A DNA stretch of 7,457 nucleotides from Nitrospirota bacterium (lineage in GTDB: Bacteria > NPL-UPA2 > JAGMAN01): positions 1 through 7,457 of the forward strand of contig JAUWHM010000082.1 in assembly GCA_030605915.1 (NCBI GenBank), in the 5' to 3' direction. The position numbers and the translations under genes are program-made. The notes beneath the pieces are model-generated. The model was given only the letters and a program-made list of their open reading frames with translations, was not told the origin of the DNA and made no database searches. This document shows positions 1-6,425 of this stretch, piece after piece. Position 1 is the first letter of the stretch, and each line of letters begins with the position of its first letter.

Positions 1-839
1 TCACCGAGCGCAAGAAGGCGCAAGAAGTATTGGAAAGCTATTCCAGGCAGCTTGAAAGAAGCAATAAAGAGTTGGATGATTTTACCTATATTGTATCCCA
101 CGATTTAAAAGAGCCATTAAGGAGCATAGATGCCTTCTCTAAGTTTATAAGTGATGATTACAAAGACAAATTGGACGATGAAGGGAAAGATTACCTTGGG
201 CGCATAAGAGCCAATGCCACCAGGATGCAACGTCTTATTGAAGACCTCCTTGAGATTTCACGCATCGAAAGAAGGACAAATAGTTTTGCGGAATTCGAAG
301 CAAAAGAATTCTTAAATGAAGTTAATCTCAGGCTTGAGTACGCAATAAAGGAAAAGAATGCCAAGATAGTTGCCCGAGATAAATTGCCAAAAATCTTTTG
401 TGATCACGTAAGACTCACACAAGTATTTATCAATCTGGTCTCCAACGCCATCAAGTTTAATGATAAGCCAAAGCCCCGCATAGAAATCGGGTGTAACGCA
501 AAGGGCAAGTTTTATGAATTCTATGTTAAGGATAACGGACCCGGAATAGAGGAGCGATATTTTGGGAAGATATTTGAGATTTTTCAAAGACTGGGCAAAA
601 GAGAAGACCATGAAGGAACCGGAGCGGGCCTGACCATAGTAAAGAAGATAGTCCAGATGCACAGAGGCAGGATATGGGTAGAATCCAAAATAGGAGAAGG
701 CACAACATTTCATTTTACTATACCTAAGAGAAAAGAGTTTATTTCAGGCAGGAAAAAGATTGGTGAGATTCTAATGGAAAAGAAACTGGTAAGCAAACAG
801 GATATTCAAGAAGCACTGAAGGAGCAACAGGTCAAATGA
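1..839 (+). CDS. Sensor histidine kinase, 3' part (PAS/PAC end, HisKA, HATPase) with PilB/GspE-N-like tail
   Basis: The gene is cut by the left edge: the frame is open from base 3 and begins with TERKKAQE, the usual end of a PAS/PAC sensor domain, so the TTG at 30 is internal rather than the start. A short coiled linker leads into a HisKA domain with the H-box SHDLKEPL (phospho-acceptor His codon 99-101), of the phytochrome-like type. The HATPase follows: N-box INLVSNAIKF, G1 DNGPGIEE, F-box IFEIFQRL, G2 GTGAGL. No membrane segment is visible in the part present. After the catalytic domain (ends near FHFTIP, about base 725) comes a tail of about 35 residues, KKIGEILMEKKLVSKQDIQE and onward, resembling the start of the N-terminal domain of PilB/GspE ATPases. 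Family knowledge: such kinases autophosphorylate on His and often pass phosphate to a neighbouring Rcp1-type receiver, which here is the next gene. Partnership is inferred from adjacency. The sensed signal is unknown. Confidence 0.93.
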   Translation, partial: TERKKAQEVLESYSRQLERSNKELDDFTYIVSHDLKEPLRSIDAFSKFISDDYKDKLDDEGKDYLGRIRANATRMQRLIEDLLEISRIERRTNSFAEFEAKEFLNEVNLRLEYAIKEKNAKIVARDKLPKIFCDHVRLTQVFINLVSNAIKFNDKPKPRIEIGCNAKGKFYEFYVKDNGPGIEERYFGKIFEIFQRLGKREDHEGTGAGLTIVKKIVQMHRGRIWVESKIGEGTTFHFTIPKRKEFISGRKKIGEILMEKKLVSKQDIQEALKEQQVK

Positions 840-879
840 CCATACAATTTACATTCACTTCGTTCCGTAAATTGTGGTC
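838..879 (+). repeat. Bulged inverted repeat (hairpin) between kinase and receiver gene
   Basis: GACC-AT-ACAATTTAC (838-852) pairs with GTAAATTGTGGTC (867-879): thirteen base pairs with a two-base AT bulge and a 14-base loop at 853-866. The left arm begins inside the kinase stop codon, and the right arm ends six bases before the Shine-Dalgarno of the next gene. No run of T follows the right arm, so it is not a standard intrinsic terminator. It could be an mRNA-stability or processing hairpin that lets the two genes be expressed at different levels, or one copy of a dispersed palindromic repeat. The pairing is seen directly; the role is inference. Confidence 0.7.
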
Positions 880-898
880 TCATTAAAGGAGGATAAAA

Positions 899-1357
899 AT
901 GGCGGAGGGAGAAAAGGTAGTCAGGATATTGCTGGTCGAGGATAACCCCGATGATGTTCGTATAACTCAAAGGGCGCTAAAAGAGGCAAAGGTTATCAAT
1001 CAACTTTGGGTGGTAGGGGACGGACAGGAAGCATTGGACTTTCTGGAGCACAAGGGACAATATCAGGATAAATCTACTAGTCCGAAGCCAGGGCTGATTC
1101 TCTTGGATATCAATCTGCCCAAGGTTAACGGCCTGGAAGTTTTAAAGAAGATAAAAGAAAGTCCCGATTTAAAAAAAATTCCTACTGTGATGCTCACCGT
1201 ATCCAGAAGGGATGAGGATGTGGTAAAAGGCTATAACAGCGGTTGTAACAGTTTTATCCAGAAGCCGGTTGAGTTTGAGAAATTTGTAGAAGTGGTCAAG
1301 CAGATAGAGTTGTACTGGGGTCTGTTGAATATTCCTTCACCCAATTGCTTACAATAG
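899..1357 (+). CDS. Single-domain response regulator, Rcp1/CheY-like
   Basis: The 152-residue protein is one receiver domain with no output domain. Visible residues are the acidic pair E14-D15 in LLVEDNPDD, phospho-acceptor D70 in LLDINLPKVNG, switch T100 in MLTVSRRDEDV, and K122-P123 in FIQKP. The VEDNPDD start, the long loop before D70 and the SRRDEDV/YNSGCNSF segment are typical of the Rcp1 subfamily, the partners of cyanobacterial-type phytochrome kinases. The ATG follows AAAGGAGG (885-892) by six bases, which fixes the start. It lies 59 bases after a phytochrome-type histidine kinase and 45 bases before a hybrid kinase, so it probably takes phosphate from the upstream kinase in the cytoplasm. 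With no output domain, it must act by protein contact, as a phosphate shuttle, or as a phosphate sink. The family call is firm; the partner is inferred. Confidence 0.93.
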   Translation: MAEGEKVVRILLVEDNPDDVRITQRALKEAKVINQLWVVGDGQEALDFLEHKGQYQDKSTSPKPGLILLDINLPKVNGLEVLKKIKESPDLKKIPTVMLTVSRRDEDVVKGYNSGCNSFIQKPVEFEKFVEVVKQIELYWGLLNIPSPNCLQ

Positions 1358-1402
1358 AAACTAATCATGTGATGGTAATGTTAAATTAAGAAGGCGTAGC
1401 TT

Positions 1403-3073
1403 ATGCCAATAAGAATATTATTAATCGATGATGATTCAGACCATGTTTTGCTTGTTAAAAGGATACTAAAGAAGGCAGATGAGGTGTATCAGCTAGATTG
1501 TGCGAGTGATGGAAAAGAGGGATTAGACAAACTCTCCAGTGAGGATTACGATTTGGTCCTCTGCGACTACCGCCTCCCCGGCTTAACTGCTCTGGATGTA
1601 ATAAGGGAGATAAGACAAAGAGGTGGGGATTTACCCGTTATCGTAGTCACCGCCTCAGGGAGTGAAAAGATAGCAGTAAGTTTGATGAAAGAAGGTGCCT
1701 ATGACTATATAGTAAAAGATGATTCGTACCAGGATACACTGCCTGCGGTTATTGAGAAGTCCATTGAGAGATACAACATTAACAAAGCGAAAGAGAGAGC
1801 GGAAGAGACATTAAAGAGGAGGCTGAAGGAACTGTCCTTCTTACATGCGACCAGCACCATCATCAGTTCATCCTTAAACTTGAAACAGATGCTGGCTAGC
1901 GTTTTCAGCAAGGCTGCAGAGGTGTTTGAGGCCGAAACTGGCTCGCTGATGCTGCTCGATGAAAAGGGTGAATTTCTAACCATTAAGGCTTCCCACGGTC
2001 TGAAGAAAGGGGTCGTCAGCCAGACCAGAGTGAAAGTAGGAGAGGGAATCTGCGGCTGGGTGGCCCAGATCGGCCAGCCTCTCCTCCTTAAAAATGGGGT
2101 AATGGATGCTCGATTTAAGCCAGTTGTAGGAAAGCCAGAGATAAGGCATGCCATCTGCTCCCCCTTAAGGTATAAGGACGAGACGATAGGGGTGATTAAC
2201 CTGAATAGAGAGGCATCCCCCAAACCCTTCACCAGAGACGACCTCGACCTACTCTCCACCATAGCTTATGAGACAGCCACTGCTATTCAGAATATCAATC
2301 TCTATAACGACTTGAGAACTACCATCAGCGAACTACGACAAGCCAATGAAGAGATAAAACAGGCTCAGGATCAGCTCATCCAATCTGAGAAAATGGCCTC
2401 CTTAGGGCAATTAGCAGCCAGTGTAGCCCACGAACTTAACAATCCCCTGGCCATCGCTGCCGGCCGGGCCGAGCTTCTCCTGATGGTTGGAGATAACAAC
2501 CAAGAAACCATCAAGACTCTCAAGATTATCCATGAGCAGACCGCTCGTGCCTCAAAGATCGTTGACAACCTTCTGCAGTTCTCGCGGCAGCACAAACAAG
2601 AGGTTGAACCCATTGACGTAAACCCGGTTATAGAAAAAGCAGCTTCTCTCATCGAACATCAAATGTCCTTAGAGAATATCCAGATATGTAAAGAGCTCAA
2701 AAGGGAACTTCCCAGGATAATGGGCGACTCCAACCAGCTTCAGCAGGTCTTCATTAACCTGATGACCAATGCCTGCCAGGCTATGCCCGAGGGAGGCAAA
2801 TTAACCATCAGCACTGCTCTCTATGATGGATCCCTGGTCATTAAATTCGCTGATCCCGGGCGTGGCATACCCGAGGAGAATCTCAACAAACTATTTGACC
2901 CTTTCTTTACCACTAAAGAATCTGGAACCGGTTTAGGGCTGTCCATCACTCACGGCATCATCAGGGCTCATAACGGCACCATCAAGGTGCAGAGCCAGGT
3001 GGGTCAGGGGACTACGTTCACTATAAAGATTCCTGTCATAAAGGAAGATTCACTGAAGGAGGGACTAAAGTGA
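1403..3073 (+). CDS. Hybrid sensor histidine kinase, REC-GAF-HisKA-HATPase
   Basis: The 556-residue protein lacks membrane segments, so it is probably cytoplasmic. Domains in order: an N-terminal receiver, residues 3-123 (acidic pair D9-D10, phospho-acceptor D55 in LCDYRLPG, T83, K105 followed by D instead of the usual P); a short coiled linker; a GAF domain, about 145-305; a second coiled coil, about 305-335; HisKA with H343 in VAHELNNPL; and HATPase with N-box NLMTNACQA (N452, N456), G1 DPGRG at 484-488, F-box LFDPFFTT at 497-504 and G2 GTGLGL at 508-513. The HELNNPL and FDPFFTTK signatures place the kinase core in the NtrB-like class. Family knowledge: N-terminal receivers of this kind usually modulate the kinase on receiving phosphate from another kinase, and GAF domains bind small ligands or act in dimerisation. 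The GAF ligand cannot be read here. The ATG at 1403 has a modest AAGAAGG site (1388-1394). The stop overlaps the next start by four bases, implying co-translation. Confidence 0.94.
   Translation: MPIRILLIDDDSDHVLLVKRILKKADEVYQLDCASDGKEGLDKLSSEDYDLVLCDYRLPGLTALDVIREIRQRGGDLPVIVVTASGSEKIAVSLMKEGAYDYIVKDDSYQDTLPAVIEKSIERYNINKAKERAEETLKRRLKELSFLHATSTIISSSLNLKQMLASVFSKAAEVFEAETGSLMLLDEKGEFLTIKASHGLKKGVVSQTRVKVGEGICGWVAQIGQPLLLKNGVMDARFKPVVGKPEIRHAICSPLRYKDETIGVINLNREASPKPFTRDDLDLLSTIAYETATAIQNINLYNDLRTTISELRQANEEIKQAQDQLIQSEKMASLGQLAASVAHELNNPLAIAAGRAELLLMVGDNNQETIKTLKIIHEQTARASKIVDNLLQFSRQHKQEVEPIDVNPVIEKAASLIEHQMSLENIQICKELKRELPRIMGDSNQLQQVFINLMTNACQAMPEGGKLTISTALYDGSLVIKFADPGRGIPEENLNKLFDPFFTTKESGTGLGLSITHGIIRAHNGTIKVQSQVGQGTTFTIKIPVIKEDSLKEGLK
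3056..3073 (+). promoter_or_regulatory. Shine-Dalgarno plus GTGA stop/start overlap (translational coupling)
   Basis: AAGGAGG at 3056-3062 lies inside the last codons of the hybrid kinase, seven bases before GTG at 3070. The GTG overlaps the kinase TGA stop at 3071-3073 as GTGA. This decides the GTG start of the tandem receiver protein and implies coupled translation of the two products at similar levels. Confidence 0.88.
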
Positions 3074-3825
3074 AGAATATCCTGATAGTTGACGACGAAC
3101 TGGAAATGCGGGAGCTTCTCTATGACATCCTTACCCGCAAGGGATACGAAGTCTCAACCGCCCCCAGCGGTGAAGAAGCTCTCTCCTTAATGCAGAAGGA
3201 AAGGCCAGAACTCATCATCCTTGATATAAAGATGCCGGGCATGGATGGCATCCAGACCCTAAAGAAGATAAGAGGCTTTGACGATAAAGTAGACGTGGTC
3301 ATGCTCACCAGCGTGGCTACCGACGAACTGGAGAAGGAAGCCAGGGAGATCGGTGCCTCCGATTTCCTGCGCAAGGGTCTGGGAGTTGAACTATTCATGA
3401 AGATGATAGCCAAACTCTTAGAAAAGAAAGAAGCTATCCCTGAGGTAGAAGGTGAACAGAGAGGTAAAATTCTGATTGTGGACGATGAGCCGGAAATATG
3501 CTCGTTGCTAAGTGACTTTCTCGCCAAAAAAGGTTTTCAGGTGATAGTGGCCATCAGTGGCCAGGAAGCTATCTCCCTGGTTAAAAAGGAAAAGCCGCAG
3601 CTCGTTCTCCTGGACATCAAGATGCCCGGCATGGATGGTATCCTCACACTCAAGAAGATCAAGGAAATTGACAAAGAGATTGGCGTCATCATGATCACCG
3701 CCGTCCAGGATACGGAGTTAGCTAACCAAGCCATAAATCTGGGTGCCTACGACTACATCGCCAAACCTTTTAACTTCGAGTACCTGGAGACCAGCGTCTG
3801 GTCCAAGATCTGGATGATGACCTAA
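3070..3825 (+). CDS. Tandem receiver protein (REC-REC), no output domain
   Basis: The 251-residue protein consists of two CheY-like receivers and a short linker. REC1 (2-118) has D8-D9, phospho-acceptor D52 in LDIKMPGMDG, T80, and K102 followed by Gly in place of the conserved Pro. REC2 (132-251) has D138-D139, D182 in the same LDIKMPGMDG motif, T210, and K232-P233. Both phosphorylation sites look intact. The GTG start is set by the Shine-Dalgarno inside the upstream kinase and the GTGA overlap, so it is almost certainly made with that kinase and is its likeliest phosphate target. There is no DNA-binding, GGDEF, EAL or other effector domain, so output must go through a partner protein or back to a kinase. 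The two halves are also similar at DNA level with a 390-base offset, pointing to a tandem domain duplication. REC2 ends at the normal domain boundary, so truncation is not obvious, though loss of an ancestral output domain cannot be excluded. Confidence 0.92.
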   Translation: MKNILIVDDELEMRELLYDILTRKGYEVSTAPSGEEALSLMQKERPELIILDIKMPGMDGIQTLKKIRGFDDKVDVVMLTSVATDELEKEAREIGASDFLRKGLGVELFMKMIAKLLEKKEAIPEVEGEQRGKILIVDDEPEICSLLSDFLAKKGFQVIVAISGQEAISLVKKEKPQLVLLDIKMPGMDGILTLKKIKEIDKEIGVIMITAVQDTELANQAINLGAYDYIAKPFNFEYLETSVWSKIWMMT

Positions 3826-3882
3826 TAAAGTCCGATCCATAAATTTGCCCGTCCGCATCTTCACTAATCCTCAAAAAAATCA

Positions 3883-3911
3883 TTGACCTACCTCAAGCCT
3901 GATACTATAAT
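3883..3911 (+). promoter_or_regulatory. Sigma70/sigma-A promoter for the udg-polX unit
   Basis: TTGACC (3883-3888) and TATAAT (3906-3911) are separated by exactly 17 bases: five of six and six of six matches to the housekeeping consensus. Transcription would begin near 3918 and leave a leader of about 60 bases before the ATG at 3979. It lies in the 153-base gap after the signalling cluster, so it marks a new transcription unit. No clear terminator for the upstream genes is visible in the same gap. Confidence 0.8.
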
Positions 3912-3978
3912 AAGAATGCCTTCCCTTTGTCATTTTGTCTGGTTGCTATTTTGAGAGAATTAAGCAAGGAGGAGTAGA

Positions 3979-4575
3979 ATGACACTTAAGGAATTTCATG
4001 CCGAGATAAAGGATTGTCAGAAATGTTCCCTCGGCCGTTCCAGGACAAATCTAGTCTTTGGAGCGGGCAATGAGAAAGCTGACATTCTCTTCGTGGGAGA
4101 AGCACCTGGCTACTATGAAGACCAACGAGGAGAGCCATTCGTGGGAGCGGCCGGGAAACTTTTGACTGAGCTTCTCACGAAAATTGGACTTAAGCGCTCA
4201 GATGTCTACATTGCCAATATTCTCAAATGTCGCCCTCCGGAAAATCGGGATCCCAGTCGGGAAGAAGTGGAAGCATGCACACCGCACCTACTAAAACAGA
4301 TTGAAATCATCAAGCCCAAAGTAGTCTGCACGCTGGGAAACTCTGCCACTCAGACCATTCTTGACAAGCGCGTCCCCATTACCAAGGTAAAGGCCAAAGC
4401 AACTCAGGTGAAAGACTTCCTGGTCTTCCCCCTCTATCACCCGGCCGCGGCCCTACACCAGGGCTGGATGAGGGGGCCATTAGAGGAAGATTTTCAGAAG
4501 CTGAAAGAATTTTTAGCTTCAGAGGTGAAGCCCAAGCCACTGCTGAAGGAGGCAGAACAGTTAGACTTGTTTTAA
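3979..4575 (+). CDS. udg: Family 4 (Fe-S) uracil-DNA glycosylase with C-terminal beta-clamp motif
   Basis: The 198-residue protein removes uracil from DNA, leaving an abasic site, and is the usual length for bacterial family 4 enzymes. Four cysteines suited to the [4Fe-4S] cluster are C13 and C16 (CQKC), C84 (ILKCRPP) and C100 (VEAC). Motif A is GEAPGYYED, with the family's key acidic residue E41. F54 in EPFVGAAG is placed to stack on uracil, N80 is in YIANILKC, and motif B is YHPAAAL with H154. The last five residues, QLDLF (194-198), match the bacterial beta-clamp-binding consensus and follow a loose Lys/Pro-rich tail. The ATG follows AAGGAGG (3966-3972) by six bases, below a strong promoter. 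It is upstream of polX with a 46-base gap, so the two are probably co-transcribed for uracil repair. The enzyme call is firm; clamp binding is inferred from the motif. Confidence 0.95.
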   Translation: MTLKEFHAEIKDCQKCSLGRSRTNLVFGAGNEKADILFVGEAPGYYEDQRGEPFVGAAGKLLTELLTKIGLKRSDVYIANILKCRPPENRDPSREEVEACTPHLLKQIEIIKPKVVCTLGNSATQTILDKRVPITKVKAKATQVKDFLVFPLYHPAAALHQGWMRGPLEEDFQKLKEFLASEVKPKPLLKEAEQLDLF

Positions 4576-4621
4576 ATTAAATAAGTTTCGGTATTACACC
4601 TTAGCCTTGCTATTAAGAGAA

Positions 4622-6340
4622 ATGCGCAATTCAGAGATAGCCCTAATCTTCAACCAAATTGCCGATATTTTAGAGATAAAGGGGGAGAATCCCTTTCGGG
4701 TGCGGGCTTACCAGAAGGTAGTGCGGGTCTTAGAGAGCCTGGCGGAAGAGGTGGAAGAAATATATCAGACAAGGGAACTAAAGAATATCCCGGGAGTGGG
4801 GGAGGGTATTGCCAGGAAGATAGAGGAACTCCTTACTACCGGAAAACTCCAATACTATGAGGAGTTAAAAGAGTCCGTTCCCTCTGGACTGGTAGAGCTT
4901 CTCAGCATCTCTGAGGTTGGACCCAGGACCGCCTCTCTGCTCCATAAAGAGTTGGGGATAAAGAGCGTCAAAGATTTGGAGAAAGCCGTCAGGAAGCATC
5001 GGATTAAGGACCTACCGGGGATGGGAGAGAAGACGGAGGAGAACATCCTGCGAGGAATAGAGCTCCTGAAGCGCAGGAAAGGAAGAATGCTTCTGGGTAA
5101 AGCCTATCCTCTGGCTCAGTCCATTATTGACTCTCTGAAAAAACTTTCTGAGGTGGATCGGATAAGCTCGGCCGGTAGCCTGCGTCGGATGAAGGAGACG
5201 ATCGGGGACATAGATATACTGGTTACCTCTAAGAAACCAGCTAAGGTAATGGAAGTTTTCCTCAGTCTTCCCCAGATAGCTGAGGTCTTGGCTTCAGGAG
5301 AGACTAAGTCAAGTGTCATTATGGAGGGAGGATTACAGGTAGATGTGCGGGTAGTCAAACCAGATAGCTTTGGAGCCGCCCTTCAATATTTCACCGGTTC
5401 CAAGCCACACAATATTAAGTTAAGGGAACTGGCCAATAAGCGAGGTCTAAAAATCAATGAGTATGGAGTCTTCAAAATCAAGAGCGGAAAGAAAGTGGCC
5501 GGTAGAAAGGAAGAAGATGTTTACGCTACCCTAAACCTTCCTTATATTCCCCCTGAGCTGAGGGAAGAGAGGGGAGAGATAGAAGCCGGGCAGGAAGGTT
5601 CGCTCCCTAAATTAATTTCACTTAAGAGTATTAAGGGTGACCTGCATGTGCATTCTAAATGGAGTGATGGTTCAGATGCTATTATGGAACTGGCTGAAGC
5701 CGCCAGGAAACTCAAATATCAGTACATAGCCATCTGTGACCATTCTAAATCTTTGGGAGTAGCCGGGGGACTATCGGAGAGAGATTTAGAAAGACAGATT
5801 GCTGAGATAAGAAAAGTCAATGAAAAACTTCACCCGTTTAGAGTCTTAGCGGGAAGTGAGGTAGATATTCGCAGCGACGGCCGCCTCGATTTTGAAGATG
5901 ACATCTTAAAGGAACTGGACATAGTGATAGCGGCCATTCATACCGGCTTCAAGCAAGACCGGGAAACGATAACCAACCGTATTATTAAAGCTATGAAGAA
6001 TAAGTTTGTCCATGTCCTTGCTCATCCCACTGGCCGGGTGCTCCACGAGCGGGAGCCATATCAGGTGGATATGGAAGCCATTATCAAGGAGGCAAAGAGG
6101 ACAGGCACCTTCCTGGAGCTGAATGCTTTCCCTGCCAGATTAGACCTGAATGATGTCCACTGCCGTCGGGCCAGGGAGGAAGGAGTGATGGTTACCCTGG
6201 GAACAGATGCTCACCATAAGATGCAGCTTGACTCAATGTATTACGGAGTAGCCACCGCCCGACGGGGCTGGTTAGAAGATAAGGACATCCTGAATACCCT
6301 TTCACTTAAAGAATTGTTGAAAATATTAAAGAGGAACTAA
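4622..6340 (+). CDS. polX: DNA polymerase/3'-5' exonuclease PolX (Pol beta-like plus PHP domain)
   Basis: From the ATG at 4622 the product is 572 residues, close to the roughly 570 of Bacillus subtilis PolX. It starts RNSEIALIFNQIADILEIKG, the family's normal N-terminus. An in-frame TTG at 4607 adds only five residues and has no ribosome site, so ATG is preferred, although its own AAGAGA (4615-4620) is weak and too close. Domains: 8-kDa DNA-binding domain with helix-hairpin-helix IPGVG at 56-60; a second HhH-like EVGPRTA near 98-104 and LPGMG at 131-135; a palm with GSLRR, catalytic D196 and D198 in GDIDILV and D241 in VDVRVV; thumb motif YFTGSKPHN; and a C-terminal PHP domain from about 338. 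All nine expected PHP metal ligands are present: H342, H344, D349, H374, E413, H440, H468, D529, H531. B. subtilis PolX fills short gaps and has PHP-dependent 3'-5' exonuclease and AP endonuclease activity. Intact sites predict the same here, suiting its place after the uracil glycosylase. Confidence 0.96.
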   Translation: MRNSEIALIFNQIADILEIKGENPFRVRAYQKVVRVLESLAEEVEEIYQTRELKNIPGVGEGIARKIEELLTTGKLQYYEELKESVPSGLVELLSISEVGPRTASLLHKELGIKSVKDLEKAVRKHRIKDLPGMGEKTEENILRGIELLKRRKGRMLLGKAYPLAQSIIDSLKKLSEVDRISSAGSLRRMKETIGDIDILVTSKKPAKVMEVFLSLPQIAEVLASGETKSSVIMEGGLQVDVRVVKPDSFGAALQYFTGSKPHNIKLRELANKRGLKINEYGVFKIKSGKKVAGRKEEDVYATLNLPYIPPELREERGEIEAGQEGSLPKLISLKSIKGDLHVHSKWSDGSDAIMELAEAARKLKYQYIAICDHSKSLGVAGGLSERDLERQIAEIRKVNEKLHPFRVLAGSEVDIRSDGRLDFEDDILKELDIVIAAIHTGFKQDRETITNRIIKAMKNKFVHVLAHPTGRVLHEREPYQVDMEAIIKEAKRTGTFLELNAFPARLDLNDVHCRRAREEGVMVTLGTDAHHKMQLDSMYYGVATARRGWLEDKDILNTLSLKELLKILKRN

Positions 6341-6343
6341 ATT

Positions 6344-6367
6344 AAAATAGGGACAGCTACCATTTTT
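6344..6367 (+). repeat. AT-armed hairpin with GGGACAGCTACC word, possible REP-like remnant
   Basis: Directly after the polX stop, AAAAT(A)GG pairs with CCATTTT around the loop GACAGCTA, with one bulged A. The GGGACAGCTACC word flanked by A-rich and T-rich arms resembles, from memory, palindromic ends associated with REP/RAYT (TnpA-REP) elements in many bacterial genomes, typically GGGACAG(T/C)CACC. With only two G-C pairs closing the stem, it would be a weak terminator even though its right arm ends in five Ts. A single copy here cannot prove a mobile origin. Confidence 0.35.
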
Positions 6368-6425
6368 CGAACTATGTACTCGGAAGAGTTTAAAAGGAGC
6401 AACTTATATTAAGGAGGAGTGAAAG

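Noticed and set aside
312..713. Minus-strand open frames opposite the first kinase (312-713 and 526-708)
   Set aside because: They lie wholly under a well-conserved kinase catalytic domain, show no recognisable domain and have no ribosome site; they are shadows.
838..884. Intrinsic terminator after the first kinase
   Set aside because: A hairpin is present but its stem is AT-rich, bulged, and not followed by a T-run.
1705..3734. Minus-strand open frames opposite the hybrid kinase and REC-REC gene
   Set aside because: They are Ser-rich antisense translations of conserved HisKA, GAF and receiver codons, without motifs or start signals.
3070..3825. REC-REC gene as a truncated response regulator
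   Set aside because: Both receivers are complete, the second ends at the usual domain boundary, and there is no coding-like remnant of an output domain in any frame after 3825.
3826..3882. Terminator between the signalling cluster and the repair unit
   Set aside because: No convincing stem with a T-run can be found in this stretch.
6317..6348. Promoter for the PurF-like gene (TTGAAA at 6317 with TAAAAT at 6343)
   Set aside because: The spacer would be 20 bases, too long for a normal sigma70 promoter in an AT-rich stretch where such words arise by chance.
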